The notes under the pieces are model-generated. The model was given only the letters and a program-made list of their open reading frames with translations. It did not search any database and had not been told where the DNA came from. A stretch of DNA of 18,729 nucleotides from UBA11400 sp964550435 (lineage in GTDB: Bacteria > Bacteroidota > Rhodothermia > Balneolales > HLUCCA01): assembly GCA_964550435.1 (NCBI GenBank), contig CAZJZI010000050.1, forward strand, positions 1-18,729, in the 5' to 3' direction. Of the stretch, positions 8,343-15,400 are shown piece by piece (within the stretch, counting starts at the first letter, position 1; each line of letters starts with the position of its first letter). A program made the position numbers and the translations under genes.

Positions 8343-9686
8343 ATGGCATTAATGATATCCGTATCGGGAATCCGTGGAATATTCGGAACCGACCTCACCC
8401 CTGAAAATCTTTCACGTTTTGCAGCTGCCTATGGAACATGGGCTAAAGGTGGAACCATCGTTTTAGGAAGAGATTCAAGAGTAACTGGAGAACTTTGCGA
8501 AAAGGTGGTAACCGCTGCATTACAGTCCGTAGGATGTAATGTCGTTCTACTTGGAATTGTCCCCACTCCTACTGTAGCCATGGCCGTTTTGCGCCATAAA
8601 GCTGCTGGAGGGATCGTTATTTCTGCAAGCCATAATCCGGCTCAATGGAACGCATTGAAACTATTGAACGACAAATCCGAATTTTTGGATGCAAACCAGG
8701 GTATCGAAGTGATGAAAATCGCTCAGGAAACGGGACCTAAGTATGTTTCTTACGACAATATCGGGCAGGTGAGCTGGGATGAATCCATCTCGCAATATCA
8801 TATCAACGAAATATTGAATCTACCATACATCAATCCGGATACCATCAAAGCTGCTGGATTCAAAGTAGCGCTTGATGCTGTAAATGGAGCCGGATCGGTT
8901 ATTATTCCAGAATTACTTCGTGCACTGGGAGTAACCCAGGTCGAAACGATTCATTGTACTCCAAACGGCATTTTCCCACATAATCCAGAACCCCTACCTG
9001 AACATTTGACCGATATTTGTGACTTGGTCAAGAAATCCGGAGCGGATATTGGATTCGTTACTGATCCCGATGCTGACAGACTGGCAATGATCGACGAAAC
9101 AGGACGATTTATCGGAGAAGAATACACAATCGCCGCAAGCATTGACTTTCATCTGGACAAACAGAAATCACCAGTGGTTGTCAACCTGTCTTCATCCAGA
9201 ATATCAGAGGCTATTGCAAGAAAACATGGTGTTGAATGCCACCGATCAGCAGTTGGTGAGATCAACGTGGTCAAAAAAATGCAGGAAGTTGGCTCCAGGT
9301 CCGGAGGAGAAGGAAACGGTGGAGTAATAAATCCGGATCTACATCCGGGACGCGACGCCCTTGTCGGAATCGCCATGACACTTCAGTTGTTAGCAGAACG
9401 GAATTTGACTTTGGGTATTTACAGAAACTCGCTGCCCGAGTATCACATCGTTAAAAGCAAAGTTGAACTAGGAAGCGTAAATGCAGATGAAGTTTTAAGT
9501 AACGTAACCCGTATCTTTGCTGACGAACGCATCAACACCGTTGATGGAGTTAAAATTGACTTCGAAGACGGATGGGTGCATTTACGAAAATCAAATACAG
9601 AGCCGATTATCCGGGTTTATGCCGAGGCTGGAAGCGTCGAACGTGCCCTTGAGATCGCCAAACCCGTGATGGATCAATTAAAATAA
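8343..9686 (+). CDS. glmM: phosphoglucosamine mutase / phosphohexomutase
   Basis: An alpha-D-phosphohexomutase of 447 residues, most likely converting glucosamine-6-P to glucosamine-1-P for UDP-GlcNAc, peptidoglycan and LPS synthesis. All four active-site loops are present: the phosphoserine loop SASHNPAQWN (Ser96), the metal loop DPDADRLA, the sugar-binding loop GGEGNGGVINP and the phosphate-binding loop RKSNTEPIIRVYAEA. The GGEGNGG form of the third loop is typical of the Bacteroidota/archaeal GlmM branch, whereas the E. coli type reads GGEQSGH. Phosphomannomutase or phosphoglucomutase activity is therefore possible but less likely. It lies 4 bp after the SGNH/TPR gene and 1 bp before yicC, within one operon. 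Start ATG 8343; no Shine-Dalgarno sequence is obvious, as elsewhere in this operon. Confidence 0.93.
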   Translation: MALMISVSGIRGIFGTDLTPENLSRFAAAYGTWAKGGTIVLGRDSRVTGELCEKVVTAALQSVGCNVVLLGIVPTPTVAMAVLRHKAAGGIVISASHNPAQWNALKLLNDKSEFLDANQGIEVMKIAQETGPKYVSYDNIGQVSWDESISQYHINEILNLPYINPDTIKAAGFKVALDAVNGAGSVIIPELLRALGVTQVETIHCTPNGIFPHNPEPLPEHLTDICDLVKKSGADIGFVTDPDADRLAMIDETGRFIGEEYTIAASIDFHLDKQKSPVVVNLSSSRISEAIARKHGVECHRSAVGEINVVKKMQEVGSRSGGEGNGGVINPDLHPGRDALVGIAMTLQLLAERNLTLGIYRNSLPEYHIVKSKVELGSVNADEVLSNVTRIFADERINTVDGVKIDFEDGWVHLRKSNTEPIIRVYAEAGSVERALEIAKPVMDQLK

Positions 9687-9687
9687 C

Positions 9688-10575
9688 ATGGCAAAACTGA
9701 ATTCAATGACCGGTTTCGGTCGGGCAGAAATCTCCAGAAACAACGTTACTTTCACTACTGAAATACGATCGGTGAACAATCGGTATTGTGAGGTTTCGCT
9801 GAAAATGCCCCAATCACTTCAGAATCTTGAAAATGAGGTCCGTGAACTTATTCAAAAGAAAATCAGCCGTGGAAAATTGCATGTTTTTATCCGAATAGAT
9901 GAAGGTGTAGAAGCAGTTTCACGTGTGCATTTTGATAAGGAAGCAGCTCAAATGTATTTCAGAATGTTGGAAGAACTGAGATACAGTCTGGATATTTCTG
10001 AACCAATTAGTCTGAATCATATCCTGAGTAATGAAAACATTTTCAAAGTTCCCGATGACCAACTTGATCGCCTAGAGAAATTACGTCCAATCGTAATCGA
10101 TTGTCTTGAAGCAGCCATAGAGGATCTCAAGAAAATGCGTGCCCAGGAAGGTGAGCATCTCAAAATTGAATTCATGGATAAGTTGGATGCCATCGATTCA
10201 GTCTGTGCAACGATCAAACAATTAGCCGCTGAGCGGGTACCAGAAGCCCGAAAGAAACTCAACGAACGAATCGCGTCTTTGCTGGACACCGACAATTTCG
10301 ATAAAGACCGCCTTGAAATCGAGATCGCATTATTAGCGGATAAACTTGATGTGACCGAGGAACTCGTACGTCTTGAATCACACACAAAATTCTTTCGTGA
10401 AGCCCTTGAGGATGGTGATTCTGTAGGACGCAAACTCAACTTCCTGATTCAGGAAATGCACCGTGAGATCAATACTATAGGGTCCAAAGCGAATCACGCT
10501 GGTATTGCCCATCACGTGGTGCAACTAAAAGAGTCGCTTGAAATTATTCGCGAGCAAATTCAGAATATTGAATAA
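9688..10575 (+). CDS. yicC: YicC/YloC-family endoribonuclease
   Basis: A 295-residue YicC-family protein. It opens with the family signature NSMTGFGRAE and SVNNRY, has charged helical middle regions, and ends with the DUF1732 block (VRLESHTKFFREAL, GRKLNFLIQEMHREINTIGS, KESLEIIREQIQNIE). Homologues in E. coli and Bacillus are RNases involved in RNA decay; this is family knowledge, not shown here. The gene begins 1 bp after the glmM stop (TAA-C-ATG) and is followed by the repeat-bearing spacer before gmk. The yicC-gmk-rpoZ-coaBC order is widely conserved in bacteria, which supports the identification. Confidence 0.95.
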   Translation: MAKLNSMTGFGRAEISRNNVTFTTEIRSVNNRYCEVSLKMPQSLQNLENEVRELIQKKISRGKLHVFIRIDEGVEAVSRVHFDKEAAQMYFRMLEELRYSLDISEPISLNHILSNENIFKVPDDQLDRLEKLRPIVIDCLEAAIEDLKKMRAQEGEHLKIEFMDKLDAIDSVCATIKQLAAERVPEARKKLNERIASLLDTDNFDKDRLEIEIALLADKLDVTEELVRLESHTKFFREALEDGDSVGRKLNFLIQEMHREINTIGSKANHAGIAHHVVQLKESLEIIREQIQNIE

Positions 10576-10576
10576 A

Positions 10577-10600
10577 GGGAAGTGGGGAGTAGGAAGTGGG
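10577..10600 (+). other. G-rich arm complementary to the downstream heptamer array
   Basis: Just after the yicC stop lies a 24-nt purine-rich stretch containing the 9-mer GGAAGTGGG twice (10578-10586 and 10592-10600). Its central GGGAGTAGG (10585-10593) is the exact reverse complement of CCTACTCCC, which recurs in the array that follows. The transcript could therefore fold a 9-bp GC-rich stem with the array in any of seven registers. The G-runs look like degenerate, inverted copies of the same heptamer. Confidence 0.6.
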
Positions 10601-10608
10601 AAATCGAT

Positions 10609-10670
10609 CTCCCTACTCCCTACTCCCTACTCCCTACTCCCTACTCCCTACTCCCTACTCCCTACTCCTA
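10609..10670 (+). repeat. Tandem heptamer array, 8 x CTCCCTA plus one imperfect copy
   Basis: Counting base by base, 10609-10664 holds eight perfect copies of CTCCCTA, followed by a 6-base copy lacking one C (CTCCTA, 10665-10670) and then AAAT and the gmk ATG. The array occupies most of the 99-bp yicC-gmk spacer and replaces any Shine-Dalgarno sequence. On the minus strand it reads GGGAGTA repeated, with eight G3 tracts spaced by 4 nt, which fits the general G-quadruplex pattern. Perfect short repeats of this kind are prone to copy-number change by slippage. Confidence 0.95.
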
Positions 10671-10674
10671 AAAT

Positions 10675-11259
10675 ATGCATGGAAAAATCATCATACTAAC
10701 TGCGCCGAGCGGATCAGGAAAAACTACCCTGGCCACCATGCTGATGAATGAGTTTCCGATCATTCGATTCTCGGTTTCTGCAACTACCAGAAATCCACGA
10801 GAAAACGAGGTTCATGGGGTAAATTACTACTTTTTGTCTGCAGATGAATTTGAGCAGAAAGTCAGGCAAGGCGAGTTTCTTGAGCATGAAACCTTCTATA
10901 ATGGTACGCGATACGGGACGCTAAAGACCGATGTTGAAAAACAGCTCAAAAATGGGTATTTTATCCTTCTTGACATCGAAGTGAACGGTGCTAAAAATAT
11001 CAAAGACCAATTTGGAGACGAGTGTCTGAGTATTTTTGTCAAACCACCCTCCATTCAAGTGCTGGAAAGTCGATTGAGAAACAGAGGAACCGAGTCTGAA
11101 GAATCTCTGAGAATTCGACTTGAGCGCGTTAAAATGGAGTTGGAAAAAGCCGACACATTCGATGCGATGATTATCAACGACGATCTCGACGACGCGTATA
11201 ATCAACTGAAACACATTGTCGAACCATTTTTAAACAGTACCAACACACATGGCAATTAA
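10675..11259 (+). CDS. gmk: guanylate kinase
   Basis: Gmk phosphorylates GMP (and dGMP) to GDP with ATP. The 194-residue protein has the P-loop APSGSGKTT (residues 10-18), the GMP-binding segment SVSATTRNPRENEVHGVNYYF, EFLEHETFYNGTRYGT, the DIEVNGAKNI segment and the LID region RLRNRGTESEESLRIRL. Family length and motif order are normal. The ATG is preceded by AAAT and the pyrimidine heptamer array, so no Shine-Dalgarno sequence exists; any regulation through that array would act on this gene first. Its 3' end overlaps the start of the omega-subunit gene by 11 bp. Confidence 0.97.
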   Translation: MHGKIIILTAPSGSGKTTLATMLMNEFPIIRFSVSATTRNPRENEVHGVNYYFLSADEFEQKVRQGEFLEHETFYNGTRYGTLKTDVEKQLKNGYFILLDIEVNGAKNIKDQFGDECLSIFVKPPSIQVLESRLRNRGTESEESLRIRLERVKMELEKADTFDAMIINDDLDDAYNQLKHIVEPFLNSTNTHGN

Positions 11260-11539
11260 AACCACCAACGTTGAAAAGCTTCAGGAAGCTACCGGAAACG
11301 TATATGAAGCTATCGTAATTCTGTCTAAGCGTGCGCGCCAGATCGCAGCTCGTGAAAAGATGGAACTTGACGAAAAACTCAAGTATTTCGAAGGATTCGA
11401 AGACGAAGATGAGTTTACCTTCAACGAGGAACAAGAGCGTATTTCGAAAGATTTCGAACGTCGTCCGCATCCAACACAGCAAGCGCTCAAAGAAATGGAT
11501 GAAGACAGAGTTTATTTTAGAATGCCCGATAACGGGTAA
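11249..11539 (+). CDS. rpoZ: RNA polymerase omega subunit (RpoZ/Rpb6 family)
   Basis: A 96-residue protein of the omega/Rpb6 family, which helps assemble RNA polymerase by binding the beta-prime subunit. The conserved part is VEKLQEATGNVYEAIVILSKRARQIAA (residues about 8-35), the usual omega segment in which a helix carries the A-R-Q-I motif. The C-terminus is acidic and charged, resembling the Bacteroidota Rpb6-like form rather than E. coli omega. It overlaps gmk by 11 bp and ends 5 bp before coaBC. The classic gmk-rpoZ-coaBC order strongly supports the assignment, which similarity alone would leave less certain. Confidence 0.9.
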   Translation: MAIKTTNVEKLQEATGNVYEAIVILSKRARQIAAREKMELDEKLKYFEGFEDEDEFTFNEEQERISKDFERRPHPTQQALKEMDEDRVYFRMPDNG

Positions 11540-11544
11540 TTCCT

Positions 11545-12762
11545 ATGAAGGGCAAACGGATTATTCTGGGTGTAACCGGGGGCATCGCGGCCTATAAATC
11601 CGTTTATCTTCTTCGTGATCTGCAAAAAGCGGGAGCTGAAGTCAGGGTTGTGATGACCCCTTCTGCTACCCGCTTTGTTGGTTTAGAGACCTTTGCTGTG
11701 CTCAGTCGTAGTTCTGTTCCAGTAGAAGTTTTCAACGAGTCTAATGACGATATTGAATCTGCCTGGTCTAAGCACATACACTGGGCAGAATGGGCCGATC
11801 TTATGGTCATTGCTCCCTGTACAGCCAATTCTCTGGCTAAAATAGTACACGGACATTCAGACAATATGCTCACAACTACGGTTCTGGCTGTTCGATGTCC
11901 GGTTTTGATTTGTCCAACTATGGACGGAGGCATGTACCGGTCCCCTGCCAATCAACGAAACCTGAATCTGGCTAAAGAACTTGGCTTCGAAATACTGGAC
12001 CCTGAGAGCGGTTACCTTGCCAGTGGACTAAATGACGATGGCAGACTACCAGATGTTCATGTTATCGTTAACAAAATCCGAGCTATTCTTGATGGTAGCA
12101 ACGAAATAGTGGATCCGTTTGCGAATTTACTCACAGGGAAAAAAGTCCTTGTTACTGCTGGCCCTACTCGTGAATTTATAGATGCAGTACGATTCATTTC
12201 TAACCCGAGTAGCGGGAAAATGGGTGTGGCCATGGCAAAAGCTGCTGCCCAAATGGGAGCAGACGTCCATTTGATACATGGTAAAATCAATATTCCGATT
12301 CCCAGTGATATCAATCATACTGCAATTGTATCAGCCGGTGATCTCTTTGATACAGTTAAATCGAATTCAGACGACTCTGACATTGTTATAATGGCTGCAG
12401 CAGTATCGGATTTCGCTCCAGAAACTAGCGTGTCCCATAAAATCAAGAAATCAGCCGCCGATCACGAGATCAAACTCAGACCCACAGTAGATATCCTGAA
12501 ATGGCTTGGAGAACATCGTAAAGACGGACAAACGCTTATAGGTTTTGCTATGGAAACCGAGAACCTCGAAACAGAGATTGTGCGTAAGCGTGAGCAGAAG
12601 AATGCCGATTGGATTGTAGGTAATCTCCTTACCCAGGAAGGTGCTGGATTTGAAACAGACACCAATCATGTAATCGTTCAGGGAAGAAACACCAAGTTCT
12701 CAACCACGGGAACAAAAATTGATGTCGCAAGAGAGATCCTGGTCAAGATATTCGGTAAATAA
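11545..12762 (+). CDS. coaBC: bifunctional phosphopantothenoylcysteine decarboxylase / synthetase (CoaBC)
   Basis: CoaBC makes phosphopantothenoylcysteine and decarboxylates it in coenzyme A synthesis. Residues 1-185 are the flavin-dependent CoaC domain: GVTGGIAAYK, active-site His77 in KHIHWAEWAD, APCTANSLAKI. The substrate motif reads PTMDGGMY with Asp127 where E. coli has Asn125, and the clamp reads LASGLNDDGR with Ser160 where E. coli has Cys158. Both match my recollection of Bacteroidota CoaBC rather than signalling decay. The CoaB domain starts near residue 200 with VLVTAGPTREFID, then NPSSGKMG, the KIKK nucleotide segment and IGFAMETENL. Full length (405 residues). It is the last gene of the operon, 5 bp after rpoZ; no clear intrinsic terminator follows. 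Confidence 0.95.
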   Translation: MKGKRIILGVTGGIAAYKSVYLLRDLQKAGAEVRVVMTPSATRFVGLETFAVLSRSSVPVEVFNESNDDIESAWSKHIHWAEWADLMVIAPCTANSLAKIVHGHSDNMLTTTVLAVRCPVLICPTMDGGMYRSPANQRNLNLAKELGFEILDPESGYLASGLNDDGRLPDVHVIVNKIRAILDGSNEIVDPFANLLTGKKVLVTAGPTREFIDAVRFISNPSSGKMGVAMAKAAAQMGADVHLIHGKINIPIPSDINHTAIVSAGDLFDTVKSNSDDSDIVIMAAAVSDFAPETSVSHKIKKSAADHEIKLRPTVDILKWLGEHRKDGQTLIGFAMETENLETEIVRKREQKNADWIVGNLLTQEGAGFETDTNHVIVQGRNTKFSTTGTKIDVAREILVKIFGK

Positions 12763-12988
12763 TATTGGAATCTCGCCCACTCCCTCTTTCAATCCCACAA
12801 CATCGGATTCAATGGGGTATTGATCACCTCTCCTACTTTGGCTCCCGGACACCAGACTTTCCAGTCAATAATTTAGAACAGCAGTAGCCAATCAAGTCTA
12901 CTGTTGAATGGCATGATTCAAGTTTTATCCCGAAATCAATGCCTTTAACCTACTCACTATATGTATGTATCGAATGATGTGATACTTA

Positions 12989-13004
12989 ATGTAATCGATT
13001 GCAT
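12989..13004. promoter_or_regulatory. LacI-family-like operator palindrome upstream of kduI
   Basis: The 16-mer ATGTAATCGATTGCAT is a palindrome centred on CG with a single mismatched pair (T/C at the fourth position of each arm). A-T-rich arms around a central CG are the usual form of LacI/GalR-family operators. It lies about 100 bp before the kduI ATG. No regulator gene is present in the window, so the binding protein is unknown. Confidence 0.45.
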
Positions 13005-13016
13005 AATAATATGCAA
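12999..13016. promoter_or_regulatory. Second palindrome overlapping the first
   Basis: TTGCATA (12999-13005) and TATGCAA (13010-13016) form a perfect 7-bp inverted repeat with a 4-nt spacer. It shares the half-site TTGCAT with the preceding palindrome, so two dimers could not easily occupy both at once. Function is inferred only from symmetry and position. Confidence 0.35.
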
Positions 13017-13046
13017 ATTCAACTTTATTTAGTTAATATTTTCAAT

Positions 13047-13052
13047 TATAAT
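13047..13052 (+). promoter_or_regulatory. Candidate -10 hexamer for kduI
   Basis: A perfect TATAAT lies 48 bp before the kduI ATG in AT-rich DNA. The -35 region at 17-bp spacing (TTTATT, 13024-13029) is poor, and the match may arise from base composition. If it is real, transcription would start near 13060 and the palindromes would lie at about -56 to -71. Confidence 0.35.
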
Positions 13053-13099
13053 GAGAGTATTGTTGAACACAAACGATTTCATAATAAATAGATTACCTA

Positions 13100-13927
13100 A
13101 TGATAATTGAGCATGTTGTAGATCCATATGGGGTAATTGAGGTACAGAGTCGCTTCGGGTTTAATGAAGGATTTATCTTGACTCCAATTTTATCACCTGG
13201 GTTGATAAACCTACATTATACTATTTTTGACAGAATGGTAGCAGGTGGTGCTTGGATACAAAAGGATCAGTTAGAATTACACCCTTCTATCCATTTTGGA
13301 ACATCACATTTCCTATCCCGAAGAGAAATGGTGATATATTGTCTGAGTAGTACCGGAACAATTCAAGTTGGAGATTCAAGGTACGACTTGAGACAAGGTG
13401 ATGCTTTATATCTGGGTTTACAAAACGAGAATCCAAAATTTTCAACATCTGGAAACGAAAAAAGTATGTTTTATTTTGTCTCATGTCCTGCACATAGAAA
13501 AACATCAGACAAAGAAATTAAATTTGAATCAATCCAACCTATCACAGTTGGTTCTATAGAGGAATTAAGCCTTAGGAACATTTACAAAATGGTAGTTCAT
13601 CCTGAAGTAGATATATGTCAGTTACAATCAGGAATAACCCGCCTACAAAAGCACCAGCTTTTCAACACACTACCTCCTCATACACATACACGCAGAAGTG
13701 AAATTTATTTTTATTTTGGCTTAAGTGAATCCGATACCATTGAACATTTCATGGGTCCACCAGTATCTATCGAATCAGTGAGATTAAAAAATAATACGGC
13801 CATTTTAGTTCCTCCTGGGCATGTTCATTATGGGAAAGGATCGTCTGAATATGCCTTTATATGGGCTATGGGTGGTGAGAATCTAACCTATAATGACATG
13901 GACCCAGTTAACAATTATCCATTATGA
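13100..13927 (+). CDS. kduI: 5-dehydro-4-deoxy-D-glucuronate isomerase (KduI)
   Basis: KduI isomerises 5-keto-4-deoxyuronate (DKI), formed from unsaturated uronates released by polysaccharide lyases, to 3-deoxy-D-glycero-2,5-hexodiulosonate (DKII). The 275-residue bicupin matches the family in length and marks: HYTIFDRMVAGGA, FLSRREM, and the metal site PPHTHTRRSEIYFYF with His194, His196 and Glu201, plus His243 in PGHVHYGKG. The C-terminal FIWAMGGENLTYNDMD is also typical. Codons are AT-rich: sampled 60-base lines run about 30-38% GC, against about 40% or more in the glmM lines sampled, hinting at a different history. The ATG has no clear Shine-Dalgarno sequence. The stop overlaps the next ATG (ATGA), coupling it to the KduD-like gene. 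Confidence 0.95.
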   Translation: MIIEHVVDPYGVIEVQSRFGFNEGFILTPILSPGLINLHYTIFDRMVAGGAWIQKDQLELHPSIHFGTSHFLSRREMVIYCLSSTGTIQVGDSRYDLRQGDALYLGLQNENPKFSTSGNEKSMFYFVSCPAHRKTSDKEIKFESIQPITVGSIEELSLRNIYKMVVHPEVDICQLQSGITRLQKHQLFNTLPPHTHTRRSEIYFYFGLSESDTIEHFMGPPVSIESVRLKNNTAILVPPGHVHYGKGSSEYAFIWAMGGENLTYNDMDPVNNYPL

Positions 13928-14703
13928 GTTATTCTATAGATTTGAGCGGTAAACATGCTGTGATTACTGGTGCCACTCATGGATTGGGATTGGCTATTGC
14001 TCTTAAATTAGGCTTGGCTGGTGCAAAACTTACAGTTACTGATCGTTTTGATGACAGAGCAGGTATAGCTATAGAAACCTACAGAAGTCTTGGTCTTGAT
14101 GTTGGAATCGAGTTTTTTGATATCACCGATGCTGATTCTGTGAAGAATCATATTACACAGATTCAGAAACGGGGGCCAATACATATTCTTGTAAATAATG
14201 CCGGTATAATTAAAAGAACGGATTTGATCGATATGGATCCAATTGATTTCAGGGAAGTTATTGATGTAAATCTGACCGGAGCCTTTATAGTCACACAACA
14301 AGTCATTCCATCTATGATTCAGAATGGACATGGAAAAGTGATAAATATATGCTCATTAATGTCGGAGCTAGGTAGACAAAGTGTTGGAGCCTATGCTGCA
14401 TCAAAAGGTGGGTTACAAATGCTGACACGATCTATGGCAACCGAATGGGCAAAATCAAATATTCAAGTCAATGCAATTGCTCCTGGTTACATAGAAACCG
14501 AACAAACTGCACCGCTTCGGGTTAAAGGCAATCCATTTAGCAAATTTATATTATCCAGAACACCAGCTGGAAGGTGGGGCCAACCTGATGATGTTGCGGG
14601 TACTGCACTATTCCTGGCCTCAAACCTGAGTGACTTTATCAATGGTCAGACCATATTCGTTGATGGTGGGATTAGTTCCACACTTGGTGCACCTGAAGAT
14701 TAA
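13924..14703 (+). CDS. kduD: SDR-family dehydrogenase, KduD-like (2-deoxy-D-gluconate / gluconate 5-dehydrogenase type)
   Basis: A 259-residue classical short-chain dehydrogenase: NAD(P)-binding TGATHGLG (16-22), NNAG (91-94), Asn116, and catalytic Ser144, Tyr157 and Lys161 in YAASKGG. The product of KduI would be reduced here to 2-keto-3-deoxygluconate. The name rests on context: KduD-like genes follow kduI in this pathway. By motif the segment NICSLMSELGR resembles gluconate 5-dehydrogenase (IdnO type), while PAGRWGQPDDVAG is shared by both groups. The substrate is thus inferred, and gluconate 5-dehydrogenase remains a real alternative. It overlaps kduI by 4 bp and ends 23 bp before the end of the convergent aldolase gene, with no visible terminator between. 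Confidence 0.8.
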   Translation: MSYSIDLSGKHAVITGATHGLGLAIALKLGLAGAKLTVTDRFDDRAGIAIETYRSLGLDVGIEFFDITDADSVKNHITQIQKRGPIHILVNNAGIIKRTDLIDMDPIDFREVIDVNLTGAFIVTQQVIPSMIQNGHGKVINICSLMSELGRQSVGAYAASKGGLQMLTRSMATEWAKSNIQVNAIAPGYIETEQTAPLRVKGNPFSKFILSRTPAGRWGQPDDVAGTALFLASNLSDFINGQTIFVDGGISSTLGAPED

Positions 14704-14726
14704 TGATCAATGATAGGTTACACCCG

Positions 14727-15392
14727 CTAACTGACACTTCGAATCAAGTCAATCAACATACGGGTATTTTTCTCCAATTTCGTAACGTCACCACCTATAA
14801 GGATCTCTTTAGTAATCAAATCGGACCCGATGCCAAGGCAACATGCTCCAGCGTTCAGCCATGACTTAATATTATCTTTATCAAGTTTAACCCCTCCGGT
14901 TGGCATAATTCTGGATTTTGGTGACGGACCAAGAGCAGCTTTAATAAATTCAGGCCCAAATACATTACCTGGAAACAATTTTACCAATTCAGCCCCCATC
15001 TCCTCGGCACGACTAATCTCAGTAAGAGACCCACACCCGGGAATCCATAAAACTTTATGTTTGTTACATAATCGAGCGATGTCCTCAGAGTATAGTGGGG
15101 ATACTATAAAATCGGCTCCATATTGAAGGTATATAGCGGCAGTATGCGCATCGATAATTGATCCAATACCAAGGACCATTCCCTTACAGTGGGTATGCAC
15201 ATGCTCAGCGAGTGACTTAAACACATCAAGAGCCTGAGGTCCCCGACACGTGAATTCAAGTACTCGTGCGCCGCCTGCGTAACAGGCATCAGCTACTTTT
15301 GTGGCTAAATACGCACTAGAGGTATAAAACAAGGGAATCAACTTAGTCGAATAAATCGTTGATATCACTGAATGTCGATAGTTTGTACTCAT
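14727..15392 (-). CDS. eda: 2-keto-3-deoxy-6-phosphogluconate (KDPG) aldolase
   Basis: This enzyme splits KDPG into pyruvate and glyceraldehyde 3-phosphate. The 221-residue class I aldolase has the expected marks: LEFTCRG with Glu46, GIGSIID, PGCGSLTEI (phosphate-site region) and the Schiff-base Lys138 in AELVKLFPG, followed by MPTGGVKLDKDNI. It is the last gene of the four-gene leftward operon, starting 8 bp after the kdgK stop (ATG 15392). The pairing with KdgK completes the path from KDG to central metabolism. A related activity on KDPGal cannot be excluded from sequence alone, but a hexuronate context favours KDPG. Confidence 0.92.
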   Translation of the reverse strand: MSTNYRHSVISTIYSTKLIPLFYTSSAYLATKVADACYAGGARVLEFTCRGPQALDVFKSLAEHVHTHCKGMVLGIGSIIDAHTAAIYLQYGADFIVSPLYSEDIARLCNKHKVLWIPGCGSLTEISRAEEMGAELVKLFPGNVFGPEFIKAALGPSPKSRIMPTGGVKLDKDNIKSWLNAGACCLGIGSDLITKEILIGGDVTKLEKNTRMLIDLIRSVS

Positions 15393-15400
15393 ATAATTTC

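Larger units (their letters stand above)
12763..13099 (+). other. 337-bp gene-free spacer between the core operon and the uronate island
   Basis: No open frame of note was found. The first 140 bp are pyrimidine-rich (CTCGCCCACTCCCTCTTTC); they carry a small stem, CAGTAG/CTACTG at 12882-12887 and 12898-12903, without a following T-run. The last 150 bp are strongly AT-rich and hold two overlapping palindromes (12989-13016) and a TATAAT hexamer (13047-13052), so this half is probably the kduI promoter region. The spacer marks a break from core genes to catabolic genes. Confidence 0.7.

Noticed and set aside
10017..10439. 140-codon minus-strand ORF opposite yicC
   Set aside because: Low-complexity Ser/Arg composition typical of an antisense shadow; yicC is clearly the real gene.
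10609..10670. CRISPR array
   Set aside because: The units are contiguous 7-mers with no spacers and no cas genes nearby; this is a simple tandem repeat.
11920..11945. Asp127 and Ser160 in CoaBC as loss of catalytic residues
   Set aside because: They differ from E. coli Asn125 and Cys158, but the Asp and Ser forms are, as far as I recall, usual in Bacteroidota CoaBC, so they do not indicate an inactive enzyme.
11604..11951. 115-codon minus-strand ORF inside coaBC
   Set aside because: Antisense shadow of conserved CoaC motifs, with no recognisable domain.
12882..12903. Intrinsic terminator for coaBC
   Set aside because: The 6-bp stem is 120 bp past the stop codon and lacks a T-tract, so it is not supportable as a terminator.
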